Positions 44,537-54,496 of a stretch of DNA of 64,000 nt are shown one piece after another. The stretch covers positions 59,174,754 through 59,238,753 of the forward strand of contig NC_087065.1 of NCBI RefSeq assembly GCF_963678635.1, given 5' to 3'. The notes under the pieces were generated by a model that was given only the letters and a program-made list of their open reading frames with translations, ran no database searches and was not told where the DNA came from. Source of the stretch: Symsagittifera roscoffensis. Its lineage: Eukaryota; Xenacoelomorpha; Acoela; Convolutidae. Position 1 is the first letter of the stretch, and each line of letters opens with the position of its first letter. The position numbers and the translations under genes were made by a program.

Positions 44537-45852
44537 TTGAGTGAAAAAAAAAGTATTTCTGAGAGTCGTTTATTTCCGAAATTATTAAGCATGGAAGTTA
44601 AATTTCGGGAGAAAATTAAGAAGTTGTTTCATAAACGTAGTAATCTCGAAAGCGAACTTTATAAACGCCATGAAAAATTTTTTGAATACATAGAGAGTCA
44701 GAGTCGTTGCTCAAAAATTGATACCTATATTGAAAAATGTAGGAACTATATAGAACAAGCGGTCGAGATAAATACTGAGTTGATTGATATGGCTGCAAAA
44801 AGTGCCAATCCCGACGAATTGATACCGGCACAGAATATGTGGCTTCATAAGTTGACTCAAAGCAACGATAAACTTTTACAGGAAGCTATCACATACAAAA
44901 CAAGTTTTGAGGCAGTAACAGAGCCGGACAACATAGATAGCAGCTCAAAAATTTCTCATCCTTCTGAAAAAAGTGAAAAACCCCAGTCGCATAAAACAGA
45001 TACCCGCTCTAAGGTGTCACACCGAAGCAGCCGACATCATCAATCGGGTTCTCAGAAATCTAGTCGTTATACCGCCGCTCCGTCGAAAACACTTTCTGAG
45101 AAAAAGCGCAAATTAAAGATTTTAAAGAAACAACAAGAGGAACTTGAGAGGCATGCAAAGGTATCATTAAGACTGAAAGAGCAGCAAAACAAGATGAAAC
45201 AATATGTTTTAGAACAACAAAGCAGTTTAGAGTTGGAAAAATTGGCTGAAGAACACAGAAAAAACTGGCAGAAATTGAGTCGAAAGGGCTTGAGTTAGAA
45301 GATGAGTTGTCGGAAATCAGCGAGAATGCTGAGGAAAGTGGTTTAACTCGAATTTCTCCGCAACTAACAACAGACAAAAAAGATCGTACGCGTCACTGGG
45401 TCGAATCCGTCGACCACAATCAGCATGATGCTGTTGTAGTTCCTAATCAAGAGCAGCACGCTCAACGTTCAACAGCTCATGAGGCAACTTATCCTGCATC
45501 AACAAATTACTTGGTCTCATCAAGTTTTACAGGAGTGAATAATGGCCAGGCAGCTTCTAGTGATCCGGGATTGTATTACAGTAACCACATTCAGGGACAA
45601 CAACATAATTTGTCGAATTTGGTCCGATCGCAGGTTTCCGTTAACAATCCAGTAGGGTTACAGCAGGTCATTCAACCTGTTTCTAATAATTTGCCTCCGC
45701 AAACTTTTCTGTCCACTCATCCGGTGCTAGGCAATCCAAACACAGGTTCAGTAGTCCCGGTAACTTCTGAAAACTATTTTGCTCCACCAACATCTGCAGA
45801 AGTTCCTTCTGGTGTAGCACCGTTTGTTCCTGAATCAATCAGCAGCAATTAA
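44537..45852 (+). pseudogene. BEL/Pao N-terminal gag region with coiled coil, two frames
   Basis: The first frame (44,537-45,298) encodes helical, charged sequence (KFREKIKKLFHKRSNLESEL, KCRNYIEQAVEINTELIDMA) and a long coiled coil (EKKRKLKILKKQQEELERHA). It breaks at an A-run near 45,260: skipping one base continues as AEIESKGLELEDELSEI in the second frame (45,307-45,852). That frame then gives a Gln/Asn/Pro/Val-rich linker. A second shift near 45,840 returns to the first frame. N-terminal coiled coil plus low-complexity linker before DUF1759 is usual for BEL/Pao gag. Confidence 0.7.
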
Positions 45853-47719
45853 TCAGGTTTCTTTGAGTCATCAAACTACAGGATCAGTAGTAGCTGGCTA
45901 CCAAGCACCTGTAATCCCATCACAACAACATATGGGTGTTCCCGTTAGTAGTTATAACTTTTCAAGTGACCACTATAATCCTTATAGTAATTTGTGGAGA
46001 CCAGCTGTTGCTGCCCCTTTAATGTCAGCTCAACAACACTACGTTCCTTCGACAACTGTTTTTTCCGCAGTAACCCCGATTGTTCCTACGAATAATTTTG
46101 TTCCTTATACAAGTGTAGTGACTGTGTTCTTTGCACAGCCTGAAATTTCTTCACATGCTAATCAACCGTTCGTTCCTGATTGTCACGGTAACTCTTCGAG
46201 TTACACAGAGCCAACTCCCGGTAATTCAGCTGGTGCAGACGTCGAGCGTCCACTTTCGACACGAGAGTTGGTTAATATACTCATGCACAGCCGAAAAGAT
46301 CATCTCCCTGAGTGGAAGCTGACCCAGTTCGATGGCAATCCACTTAATTGGCATGAGTGGTTTGGGCAGTTCATATCGACGGTCGATTCAGCCATACTCA
46401 GTGACGATGAAAAGCTTACCTATCTGAAAACGCTCGTAGTGGGTAAAGCAAAATCCGCAATCGCTGAGTATAGCTATAGCGGAGTACTATATAAAGACGC
46501 ATTAGCAACTCTTCAAAGAAAATTCGGGCAGCCGCATGCTGTAGTAGGGGCTCATCTAGATAAATTGAGTAATTTTCCGCCGCTGAAAATGCATAGCTCG
46601 GAAAATGTAATTGGATTTTCCTCTGCAATTTCTGGACTTGTTGCCGTATTCAAGTCGCTGTCTTTTAACGACGACCTGAAAAGTGTTAACTTACTGAATC
46701 AAGCTGTGAGTAAGCTTCCCCCGAACCTTAAGGAGGCATGGTCATTGCTAACCGTAAGACGCCAATGGCATAGACCAACTCTGCTAATTTTCAACGAGTG
46801 GCTTAAAGAAAAACCGGAGGGTCATGAGAGGCTAAAAACGATCAATTCGAAGGGTAAGTCTGAAGAACCAGTTAAGCAAAAAGTAGGTACGAAAGTGTTT
46901 GCTAGTAACGCAAATGTAAGTAAAAAGACTAAGGAAAAACCAAAGTACCCTCCATGTTCTGTATGTAAAGGTCAACACGCTCTTTGGAATTGCGCCGTAT
47001 TCAAAGAGAAAAACGCTACGCAACGAGCGAAACATGTAGCCGAACAAAAACTTTGCTTTGCGTGTTTACAGAGCAATCACAGTTTTCGTAATTGTAGCAA
47101 GGCCAGAAAGTGCCCCAAGCCAGATTGTGAAAGCACGCACAACGTGCTCTTACATGGAGCTGAGAAAGTTTTTCCTCCTAAGGATACTATAAGTTCCCCG
47201 GCGTCAGGTAACGCAAACACTAAACATGTATCGACTAACGCTGCCGTCGGCGATGTTCATAGCCAGGAGTCAACTAAAGGCCTTCTGCCAGTTGCATCAC
47301 TCGCCGTCTCTTCGGATGCGACGATTACTAATGCCCTAGCTCTTTGCGATAGTGCTTCCACGCACTCATGGGTATCCGCCGATCTCGTAAAACGCCTCCA
47401 TTTGGTTGGCATTCCCGTTAACCTCGCCATAAATGGATTTAATTCCACGAGCTTGATGAAAACTCATCAAATAAGTTTTCAAGTTTCCGCCGAAACGAAT
47501 AATTGTGAATTTTCGTTTTCTTTTCGAGCTTACGTTAAGGATCATATTCGTATTGGATCGGATAGCATAAGCATTCCTGAATTCCAGGAAAAATACCCGC
47601 AGTTGGCTCCGATCAAACCTATACATTATAAGTATGAGGACGTCGAAATAATTATTGGACAGGATTTCTACCATGCCATAAGACCCGTTGAGTACCTTCT
47701 GGGGGAGGACTCTATTTGA
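45824..47719 (+). CDS. BEL/Pao gag (DUF1759), zinc knuckles and protease (DUF1758)
   Basis: A 631-codon frame. After a Pro/Val-rich linker it has LPEWKLTQFDGNPLNWHEWF, the start of the DUF1759 gag domain, through LKTLVVGKAKSAIAEYSYSG. Zinc-knuckle motifs follow: PPCSVCKGQHALWNCAVFK, LCFACLQSNHSFRNC and CPKPDCESTHNVLLH. The retropepsin part has ALALCDSASTHSWVSADL with catalytic DSA and ends IIIGQDFYHAI. A TGA at 47,717 interrupts; the same frame continues as AVRLPIGWVLSGPLP, so the stop is a nonsense mutation inside an originally continuous polyprotein. Confidence 0.92.
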   Translation: MFLNQSAAINQVSLSHQTTGSVVAGYQAPVIPSQQHMGVPVSSYNFSSDHYNPYSNLWRPAVAAPLMSAQQHYVPSTTVFSAVTPIVPTNNFVPYTSVVTVFFAQPEISSHANQPFVPDCHGNSSSYTEPTPGNSAGADVERPLSTRELVNILMHSRKDHLPEWKLTQFDGNPLNWHEWFGQFISTVDSAILSDDEKLTYLKTLVVGKAKSAIAEYSYSGVLYKDALATLQRKFGQPHAVVGAHLDKLSNFPPLKMHSSENVIGFSSAISGLVAVFKSLSFNDDLKSVNLLNQAVSKLPPNLKEAWSLLTVRRQWHRPTLLIFNEWLKEKPEGHERLKTINSKGKSEEPVKQKVGTKVFASNANVSKKTKEKPKYPPCSVCKGQHALWNCAVFKEKNATQRAKHVAEQKLCFACLQSNHSFRNCSKARKCPKPDCESTHNVLLHGAEKVFPPKDTISSPASGNANTKHVSTNAAVGDVHSQESTKGLLPVASLAVSSDATITNALALCDSASTHSWVSADLVKRLHLVGIPVNLAINGFNSTSLMKTHQISFQVSAETNNCEFSFSFRAYVKDHIRIGSDSISIPEFQEKYPQLAPIKPIHYKYEDVEIIIGQDFYHAIRPVEYLLGEDSI

Positions 47720-47818
47720 CCGTGCGCCGTACGCCTTCCGATAGGTTGGGTTTTAAGTGGTCCGTTACCGCCGTCCTTTAAGTCGAACTCGTCTTGCTTT
47801 AAGTGTGTTGTCGAAGAC

Positions 47819-48262
47819 ATGTCTCTTGCGGACCAAATTAAAACTTGGTATGAGTTGGAGTCATATGGAGCCTTCAAGCAGGGAGATGCCCGTTCCGCCG
47901 CCGACAAACGCGCTTTGTCCGTTTTGAAAAATGACACCTTTCACGATGGTGAGAGGTACATTGTACCAATGCTTTGGAACGATAAGGAAAGTAGTTTACC
48001 GAATAACTATTTTTCCTCCTTAGCTCAATTAAAGTCTTTGGAAAAGAGGCTAGATAAGGATCCGTCGCTCCGTGAAAAATACGCCAAAACAATTAGAGAA
48101 GATATACAAAAAGGATATGTCATAACCGTTAAGGCACACGATCCCAAATCACGAGCCGATCGCGAGTGGTATCTCCCGCATCACCCGGTGTTGAACCCGA
48201 ATAAACCCGGTAAGGTGCGCCGAGTCCTCATGGGGCATCGAAGTGTCATGGCGCTTCCTTGA
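47819..48262 (+). pseudogene. BEL/Pao pol, region before and start of reverse transcriptase
   Basis: Continues in the frame of the gag-protease ORF after the TGA. It shows IKTWYELESYGAF, ALSVLKNDTFHDGERYIVPM ('y.v.lpw') and REWYLPHHPVLNPNKPGKVR, the 'YlPHH.V..p....k.RvV' opening of Pao reverse transcriptase. A one-base shift near 48,230 then moves the reading to the next frame. Confidence 0.88.
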
Positions 48263-48852
48263 AAAAATCTCTGCTGGTTGGCCCGGATCTCCTTCAAAAC
48301 CTCATTTTTGTACTTTTAAGATTCCGTCAGCATAAATACGCCGTTTCAGCTGACATTGAAGGGATGTTTTTACAGGTTGGAGTCCGGGAAGAATATCAAC
48401 CTTCTCTTCGTTTTTTGTGGCGGGAGGACCCCACATCAAGTGTGGTAGTTCACCAATATACGCGTCACATTTTTGGTGCTCGTGACTCGCCGACTTGTGC
48501 GATTTTTGCTTTGCAGAAGACTGCATCGGATAATCAAGCTGAGCACCCCGAAGCTGCTTCGGCTGTTGTCCAGAAATTTTATATGGATGATTATCTGGAT
48601 TCTTTTCAAAACAGGGATAACGCCTTGAAATTAGGTAGGGATTTAATCTCGTTGCTTAAACTAGGTGGGTTTCGTCTGACAAAATTTGTCAGCAACGTGC
48701 CCGACGTAACAACCGCTCTTGATCCGGACAACCGTGAGTCGAATTCCTCTGTTGAAGATATTTGTGCGAGTCCAGACCAGTCGTCGCATGTTCTCGGTCT
48801 TAAGTGGGATCACGTAAAAGATACCTTAGTCGTTAGTAGAGGGGTCCACTAG
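48259..48852 (+). pseudogene. BEL/Pao reverse transcriptase core
   Basis: Contains SLLVGPDLLQNL, AVSADIEGMFLQVGV (first catalytic Asp), RFLWRED, and the YMDDYLDSF box (bases 48,580 onward) with the paired catalytic Asp. The three catalytic positions are intact, but the frame is separated from its N-terminus by the shift at ~48,230 and ends early at 48,852. The next piece, FVFSVFDPIGLVAPYTV (thumb/connection, ~48,880-48,930), is in a third frame. Confidence 0.9.
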
Positions 48853-48934
48853 ACAAAGCAATCACTCAGCGTACCGTGTTGAGTTTTGTTTTCTCTGTTT
48901 TTGATCCAATTGGGTTAGTGGCTCCGTATACTGT

Positions 48935-49096
48935 CGAATCAGCGGTCAAAAATGGGACGATGAACTGCCAGAGGAAATCAAAAGGCAATTCGCGGTCAAT
49001 TCGAGGCAATTCTGGCGAATCAGCGGTCAAAAATGGGACGATGAACTGCCAGAGGAAATCAAAAGGCAATTCCTTGAGTGGCACTCAGGTCTTCAT
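48935..49096 (+). repeat. 81-bp in-frame tandem duplication within pol
   Basis: CGAATCAGCGGTCAAAAATG starts at 48,935 and again at 49,016, 81 bases apart (27 codons). In the RNase H frame each copy reads RISGQKWDDELPEEIKRQF, the 'W.D.lP.e....f..W' linker between RT and RNase H. Only the second copy continues into LEWHS. The duplication keeps the frame. Confidence 0.92.
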
Positions 49097-49900
49097 TTGT
49101 TAGGTTCTCTGACAATACCTCGCAGCTATTTCACTGAGCCTTTCGACCGAATAGAGCTTCACATGTTCGGTGATAGTTCGCAGGATGTTTTCTGTGCCGT
49201 CGCTTTCCTTCGTGCGCGACTTGCTAGCTCCCATCAGACCGAATTAGCCTTTGTGTTTGGCAAAGCCCGCGTCGCGCCTATGAAAGCGCTTTCTATTCCA
49301 AAGTTAGAGCTTCAAGCGGCTCTTCTTGCAACCCGCTTAAAAGAAGAAATTTTGAAAGGTCTCACTTTCAAAGTTACGGATGTTTTCATGTGGACAGATA
49401 GTACCACTGTTCTCCAGTGGCTTCACTCTTGTAGTAAACTACCCGTTTTTGTTGGTAATTGCACTGGTGAGATTCTGGAGTCTACCAGCACTGATCAGTG
49501 GCATCACATACTTAGCGGTGATAACCCAGCTGATACCGGTACACGAGGGATTTCTTTGGAAGCCCTCAAGGAAAGCAGCTGGGTTAATGGCCCTAGTATA
49601 TTGAGAACAACTGATTGGCCGTTCAAGCCCGATACAAGGGTTATCGATAAAATAAGACTCAAAGAACCATCATGTGATATCGACATTTGTCTGGAAAATT
49701 CGTCAAATTTCGTCGTCGATGTTTTGACAGAAGAAAATCTTCCCTTCGGAAAATGGGAGAGATTCAATTCAATTGTAAAATACAAACGCGCAGTAGCATT
49801 TTTGTTAAGATGGCTGCCATCCCATAAACATTTCCGGTCGAGTATATTAGAAATTACAGACCCGTCTGAAATCGATATTGCTGAACAGAAGCTCATTTAG
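49097..49900 (+). CDS. BEL/Pao RNase H domain
   Basis: Contains RIELHMFGDSSQDVFCAVAF (RNase H Asp), FVFGKARVAPMKALSIPKLE and LQAALLATRL (the signature of Pao RNase H), VFMWTDSTTVLQWLHS (second and third acidic sites), and DQWHHILSGDNPADTGTRGI. It ends at a TAG (49,898) after AEQKLI. The same frame resumes immediately with LSQGETFPSELKLLRSGKGI, so this stop is also a nonsense mutation. Confidence 0.92.
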   Translation: MLGSLTIPRSYFTEPFDRIELHMFGDSSQDVFCAVAFLRARLASSHQTELAFVFGKARVAPMKALSIPKLELQAALLATRLKEEILKGLTFKVTDVFMWTDSTTVLQWLHSCSKLPVFVGNCTGEILESTSTDQWHHILSGDNPADTGTRGISLEALKESSWVNGPSILRTTDWPFKPDTRVIDKIRLKEPSCDIDICLENSSNFVVDVLTEENLPFGKWERFNSIVKYKRAVAFLLRWLPSHKHFRSSILEITDPSEIDIAEQKLI

Positions 49901-50041
49901 CTGTCCCAGGGTGAAACATTCCCTAGTGAGCTAAAACTACTAAGATCCGGTAAAGGTATCACGAGGAATAGTCGGATCGCCAAGTATTCGCCGTTCATTG
50001 GACCAGCTGGCATCCTTCGCTCGACTGGGCGCATCAGCCGC

Positions 50042-51238
50042 TTGGTTAATTCCGAGTTCGATAGCAAGCATCCGATTATACTTGATGCACGTCACGCGGT
50101 TGTTCGGTTATTGGTTCAGCACTTGCACGTTAGGAATTTCCATCAAGGCTTGGATTACATGCGTTCGGTGGTTAATTTGAAGTACGTTGTGTTAAATTTG
50201 CGATGGTTGCTGCGAAACATTGAAAATACTTGCGTTGCTTGCCGAAAACGCAAAGCGCAAACAGTAACTCAAATTATGGCTGATCTGCCCATTGAAAGGC
50301 TGGGTTACAAGCAACCTCCTTTCACTAACACAGGTGTCGACTACTTTGGGCCGTTCCTATTTCCAATCCGGAGAAGTACGGAAAAGAGGTGGGGTTTTTT
50401 GTTCATCTGTCTCACTACTAGAGCGGTGCATATTGAAGTGGTCCCGTCGCTCGACACAAGCTCTTGTGTGATGGGCGTAGAGAGGTTTATTGCGCGTCGC
50501 GGTACTCCGACTACTATCATGTCCGACAACGGAACGAACTTTGTTGGCGCTCAGAAAGAGCTCTTAGCTTGCGTTGAGAGTTGTAACAAGCTCGCACCCG
50601 CTGTTTTTGTTCAGAAAGGGATAAAGTGGAAATTCAATCCACCCAGCGCACCGCACCATGGTGGGTCCTGGGAGCGATTAGTTCGGAGTGTTAAGCGCGT
50701 CTTGTATGACATCCTAGGCAACAGGAGAGTAACTGAGGAGGTTCTAGGAACCACGCTGTGCCTTGTTGAGCAATCACTCAACGCTAGACCGATAACAGCC
50801 GTTAGTTCCGATCCGCTAGATCTAGAGGCGTTGACCCCGAATCATTTTATACTTGGTCAACACGCAGCGAGTTTTCCGTCGCTAAGTTTCGAAGAAAACT
50901 TCGACCATCCGAAGCGTTTCGCCAGAGCGCAATCATACGCTAACGCAATATGGACACGGTGGATGCGGGAATACGTTCCTTCCCTCAATAGGAGGGCAAA
51001 GTGGCACAACCAGTCAGACGTTAAGTTGAAAGCCGGCGACTTGGTTTGGGTCATAGAGCCTGACACTCCACGTGGACATTATCCACTCGCACGTATCCTA
51101 AAATTGCACTATGGCAAGGACGGATGCGCGAGATCCGCCGACATAAAGACCGTTACGAGCGAACTGACCCGCTCGACCGTAAAGCTCGCTCCCGTTCTTC
51201 CTTGTTTAGGGGTGGAGGATGTTGAAGCGCAAATGTAA
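50042..51238 (+). CDS. BEL/Pao integrase with DUF5641 tail
   Basis: The frame begins in the integrase zinc-binding region (HLHVRNFHQGLDYM, CVACRKRKA). The catalytic core has D100 in TNTGVDYFGPF, D162 in IMSDNGTNFVGA and E211 in HHGGSWERLVRSVK, so the DDE triad is complete. The C-terminal DUF5641 part has SLNARPITAVSSDPLDLEAL, NHFILGQHA and LKAGDLVWVIEPDTPRGHYP. The original domain starts earlier, at ~49,900, before the TAG. It overlaps the polypurine tract and the first bases of the 3' LTR. Confidence 0.93.
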   Translation: MVNSEFDSKHPIILDARHAVVRLLVQHLHVRNFHQGLDYMRSVVNLKYVVLNLRWLLRNIENTCVACRKRKAQTVTQIMADLPIERLGYKQPPFTNTGVDYFGPFLFPIRRSTEKRWGFLFICLTTRAVHIEVVPSLDTSSCVMGVERFIARRGTPTTIMSDNGTNFVGAQKELLACVESCNKLAPAVFVQKGIKWKFNPPSAPHHGGSWERLVRSVKRVLYDILGNRRVTEEVLGTTLCLVEQSLNARPITAVSSDPLDLEALTPNHFILGQHAASFPSLSFEENFDHPKRFARAQSYANAIWTRWMREYVPSLNRRAKWHNQSDVKLKAGDLVWVIEPDTPRGHYPLARILKLHYGKDGCARSADIKTVTSELTRSTVKLAPVLPCLGVEDVEAQM

Positions 51239-51728
51239 ATGTAAGCGAGAGTATAAATGCATATAAAACTGAACCAAAATATAAATGCATATAGGGACAG
51301 TAGCCAAGCGTATACATGGTGCGTCCCGGCGGGTTCGGCGCCGGTTCGAATCCCGACTAGGTCATTTACTTTCTAGAACTCAAATATGCACCGAACTTGA
51401 TGGGATGCTCCGTAACCAGGTTCGATCCCCCCAAAACCTATTTTAACCGTCTTTTCGCTCTAATTTGGTTCAGCCTTGATTAAGGCTGACCTTTAAAAAG
51501 AGCAATTTGTCTCAAGGACAAATACTGGCCATTTTTGCAGCTTGCTTTGAGTTATGCAGTTTTGTGTGGCCGATGTTACCGATGGTTCAGATGTTAACAA
51601 TACAAAAAAGTTTGTTAAAAATATCATTATATTACGAAATTTCCAGAGTTTTTTTCCCGATAAAATACTCGTTAATTCAAGTGTTTGGAAACAGATTTTA
51701 TTACGAAGTGTGGAGATTGGCGCGCACA
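51220..51728 (+). repeat. BEL/Pao 3' LTR
   Basis: 509 bp, preceded by GGGGTGGAGGA. It carries the same tRNA-like segment (A box 51,300-51,309, B box 51,343-51,353). It ends GCGCGCACA, followed by the target duplication TCTCT. Confidence 0.95.
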
Positions 51729-52006
51729 TCTCTCTTACGCGTTAATAGCGCGAATTATATTGCGCGCTAATTGTCCCAAATTGGTCAAAATGACCAAAAT
51801 GGCAATCTTTAAACCCTCATAACTTTAGGAAAAATGATCACAGGTGAAATATCTTTTCAAATTTAAGCTCAAGACAACAATACCTTTTGAATGATATAAA
51901 AAAATTCCGTCAAAAATGGCTAGTTAAAAAGTCGAAATTTGTCTGAAGAAAAAAACCCACCCCGAGCACAAATATTCGGTTACTTTCGTATCGAAAGTCG
52001 GAACAA
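51729..52006 (-). repeat. Two-hairpin repeat, copy 4, right part
   Basis: Continues the copy interrupted at 41,637, from the TCTCT duplication through GCGTTAATAGCGCG to CGAAAGTCGGAACAA. Confidence 0.9.
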
Positions 52007-52384
52007 TAAACATGCTATAATATGCTATAAATGTTTATGCTATAATGAATTTTGTCAAAAGTGTAGTCAAAAAGTCGAATAAAAAATCACCCTATTTCGA
52101 GTTCTGAGCATTCTGAGCGAAGTGGGGAACGGCTAAAGCGTAGGGAAACATGTAGGTCATTGAGCTAGCGACCTTTAAGAAGACTTATAAAATGGATAAC
52201 ATACTAATCCCCTTTATGGTGATTTGGTTAGCAAAAATCAAGCATTTCAAAATTTTCCTCAGGGAAAAGTATTCTATAACTTTTACTGACTAATTTCCCT
52301 CTCACGCTAAAATATGAAACATTTCAACTTATTTAAAGTTTAAAGACATGAACATCCAAAATATAATTTTGCTCTGATTTTCAG

Positions 52385-52755
52385 CATTTAATCAGACAGC
52401 CGCTAATTTGTCATTTGACGTGAACAGAAGAACATTCGCCCCCTATCTGACTCAAGTCGCGTCGCTGAACAATCCAAACACGCCAGTTTCTGTTTCTGGG
52501 GGTGCCCCCTACATGTACCCTAGTGGGGGATCCTACCGCTCCTCTATGGCACTACCATCTAACAAGTCGCACCCCTACAACATGTGGAGCAACTACCCCT
52601 CCAGTGTCACTGCAACGGGAGCTAATTTGGCGTCAGGGATAAACTGGACAGGCTCAAAATATGGCGGCACCCCGGCTCCTCCCCCTCCTTCTACGGAGAG
52701 TGGAGCAGCGCAGATACTTGTCGGACCCGTGTCATTTCCGTCATTTGAAGCCATG
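52385..52755 (+). CDS. Ser/Asn-rich protein, exon 2
   Basis: Acceptor GATTTTCAG, donor ATG|GTAAGA. CA completes the T left by exon 1. It encodes about 124 residues rich in Ser, Pro, Gly and Tyr (FAPYLTQVASLNNPNTPVSV, YMYPSGGSYRSSMALPSNK) with a PPPPS run, ending VGPVSFPSFEAM. Low complexity, no known domain. Phase 0 at its end. Confidence 0.85.
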
Positions 52756-53028
52756 GTAAGATAACTCATCCTACAATGGTCAATTATAGCTGACGTTGAA
52801 AGGCCATTCTTGCTTCAAGTAAAAAGCGAGTAAAAAATTAATTTTCAACGTTATTTAGAATGTTAGCAACTAGTTTTCGAAGCTCTCTGAAATGATAGAC
52901 TTCACAGTAAAAACTATAATTATTCTAATAAAAACATAAATTTTTTCATTGAACAAAGATAATGTGGTCGGAAAACTCTGGACTGCTTATACAGGAACGG
53001 AATAATCATGTGAAAAAACTGATTTCAG

Positions 53029-53257
53029 ACAGGAGACACGAGCATGGCAAACAGTCGAGGCTCCTCCTCCAGACCCCCTCTACCCATCGCAAACACCATC
53101 TTCATCCCCACTAAGCCATCAATGGAGATGGTAGCTGGGGGAGATTCGAACCTCAGTCCAATGGAGAGAATTGTACCTGAGGATAATACTTTGAAGTCTG
53201 CTGGCACGTCTCCGTTGTTGTTTGCAAACTGGCTACACAATCAGCAAACCAATTCTG
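53029..53257 (+). CDS. Ser/Asn-rich protein, exon 3
   Basis: Acceptor CTGATTTCAG, donor TCTG|GTAAAT. Phase 0 start (TGDTSMANSRGSSSRPPLP), with a short more hydrophobic part ANTIFIPTKPSMEMV and LLFANWLHNQQTNS at the end. It leaves G, which with CA of exon 4 gives Ala. Confidence 0.85.
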
Positions 53258-53452
53258 GTAAATGGTAGTTTTAAAAAGCATTAAGAAACTAGCCCAAGAA
53301 GTTGCTCAAAGACTGAACGTCGATAATTGCTGAGGAAAATACGAACGATAACATAAGTAAGAACGAGAGAAAAAGCAGAAGGTTTTTGAATCCAACCGGA
53401 AATACCAAACAAAGGCAAAATCCGGACCAATTCTAACTGAACCATATTTTAG

Positions 53453-54188
53453 CACTGTACCAAGAGTGGGCCAGCTTACAACAGAAAGAGATCAAACGAA
53501 TCTTGAAAGGAGAAATTGAGCAAATAAAGGAGATGATCGAGAACTTCGGTGAGAGACTTGACAGCATCCAATTGAGCATCAAGAAAAGTGTCGAAGTTAG
53601 CAAAAGTCAGGAAACTGAAACAAGTACAACTAGCAGCAGTATGACAGTCACTAAGAAGCTAGGCCGAACCGGATCCCGGAAGAAACACCATCCCGTAGAG
53701 CCGAAAAATCAGGGCCAGCTAATAAGCCGAGAATTAATTAAAACTTTGACTGGTTATGATTCAAATAATGACCAGCACGCGACGTTTGCTGTGCCTAAAC
53801 AAATGCCTCAAGGTTCCTCAAGGAGCACCAAAAGTGGCCCTTGTCCTAAACATTCAACATTTTCGGCTAGAAGGGCAAATCGGTCAAACGATGGGGATGT
53901 CTCAGTTGAAATTGTTCGAGAAAACGAAAGTAAGATTAAGCCGAATAAAAATCAGAGAACGAACTCAAAAGATTTGACTCGTTATGCAACCGATGCAGGG
54001 ATCAACCGAAAATCTGGACCATCTCATTCGTACGATTTCATCCGGAAATATCAGAATTACCAGCCGTATCTCGACAACAACGACTCCCAAATTACATTCG
54101 ATGACGAACCAGTTAGCACAGCCACGAGTAATAAAAATTACACTTCCCAATACCGAGCGTCGAGTTACCAACCCGAGAACAAAATCAG
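53453..54188 (+). CDS. Ser/Asn-rich protein, exon 4 (coiled coil)
   Basis: Acceptor CATATTTTAG. Starts LYQEWASLQQKEIKRILKGE and continues IEQIKEMIENFGERLDSIQL, a clear amphipathic coiled coil of ~45 residues. Then a Ser/Thr-rich stretch, a basic patch (LGRTGSRKKHHPVEPKN, possible nuclear localisation) and a long polar tail. I end it at 54,188 (AACAAAATCAG) because the frame and phase fit the next exon there; read onward, the frame would stop at TAA 54,217. The donor would then be GC rather than GT (see the intron). Confidence 0.75.
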
Positions 54189-54496
54189 GCTCTTTCCCAT
54201 TATAGCCCTTCCATTCTAAGAGGAAGTTAAAGTAAATAAATAATACATTGTTTTCGGGCAGTAACATTGTAAAATTTGCTTTTTTTTCTATTTTCCGAAT
54301 TCTAATATCCTTCTTATGCCTGGGAACAACCCTTGGATCGGCAGATCTGTTTTAGGAGTCTCTGAAAAAAGTTAATATCCCAAACAGTTATACCAATTTT
54401 GTGTTTTGGGTAGCCTAAATTAGCTCTATTGTAGATACCTAAAATTCAACTGCAGAAAATTTGCCGGCAGCTATAATAAAAAGAGCCCAAAATCAG
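54189..54496 (+). other. 308-bp GC-AG intron or insertion with 9-bp direct repeat
   Basis: CAAAATCAG occurs at 54,180-54,188 and again at 54,488-54,496. Joining the frame at the two copies gives a continuous reading (N-K-I-S-S-N). As an intron it would start GC and end AG; the donor AG|GCTCTT is a weak match to the usual GC-donor pattern. Confidence 0.5.

Larger units (their letters stand above)
41638..51728 (+). mobile_element. BEL/Pao LTR retrotransposon, nearly full-length, inactivated
   Basis: A 10,091-bp element with 509-bp LTRs (41,638-42,146 and 51,220-51,728) starting TGTTG and ending GCGCACA, flanked by the 5-bp duplication TCTCT (41,633-41,637 and 51,729-51,733). The LTRs differ at about 11 positions by eye (roughly 2%), so the insertion is moderately recent. 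Internal order: calpain-like fragment, leader repeats, SGNH-like ORF, coiled-coil/gag, zinc knuckles, protease, RT, RNase H, integrase, DUF5641 tail, polypurine tract GGGGTGGAGGA next to the 3' LTR. Lesions: frameshifts near 45,260, 45,840, 48,230 and 48,860-48,940, a TGA at 47,717, and a TAG at 49,898. Confidence 0.95.
39989..52384 (+). other. 12.4-kb intron of the Ser/Asn-rich gene
   Basis: Runs from the donor at 39,989 to the acceptor GATTTTCAG at 52,384. It contains a copy of the two-hairpin repeat (41,370-52,006), split by the 10.1-kb BEL/Pao element. 39,989-41,369 holds nothing recognisable except three copies of a GGAAAAGAGCC/GGCTCTTTTCCAG-type motif (40,110-40,600, both orientations). 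52,007-52,384 shows nothing. Confidence 0.75.
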
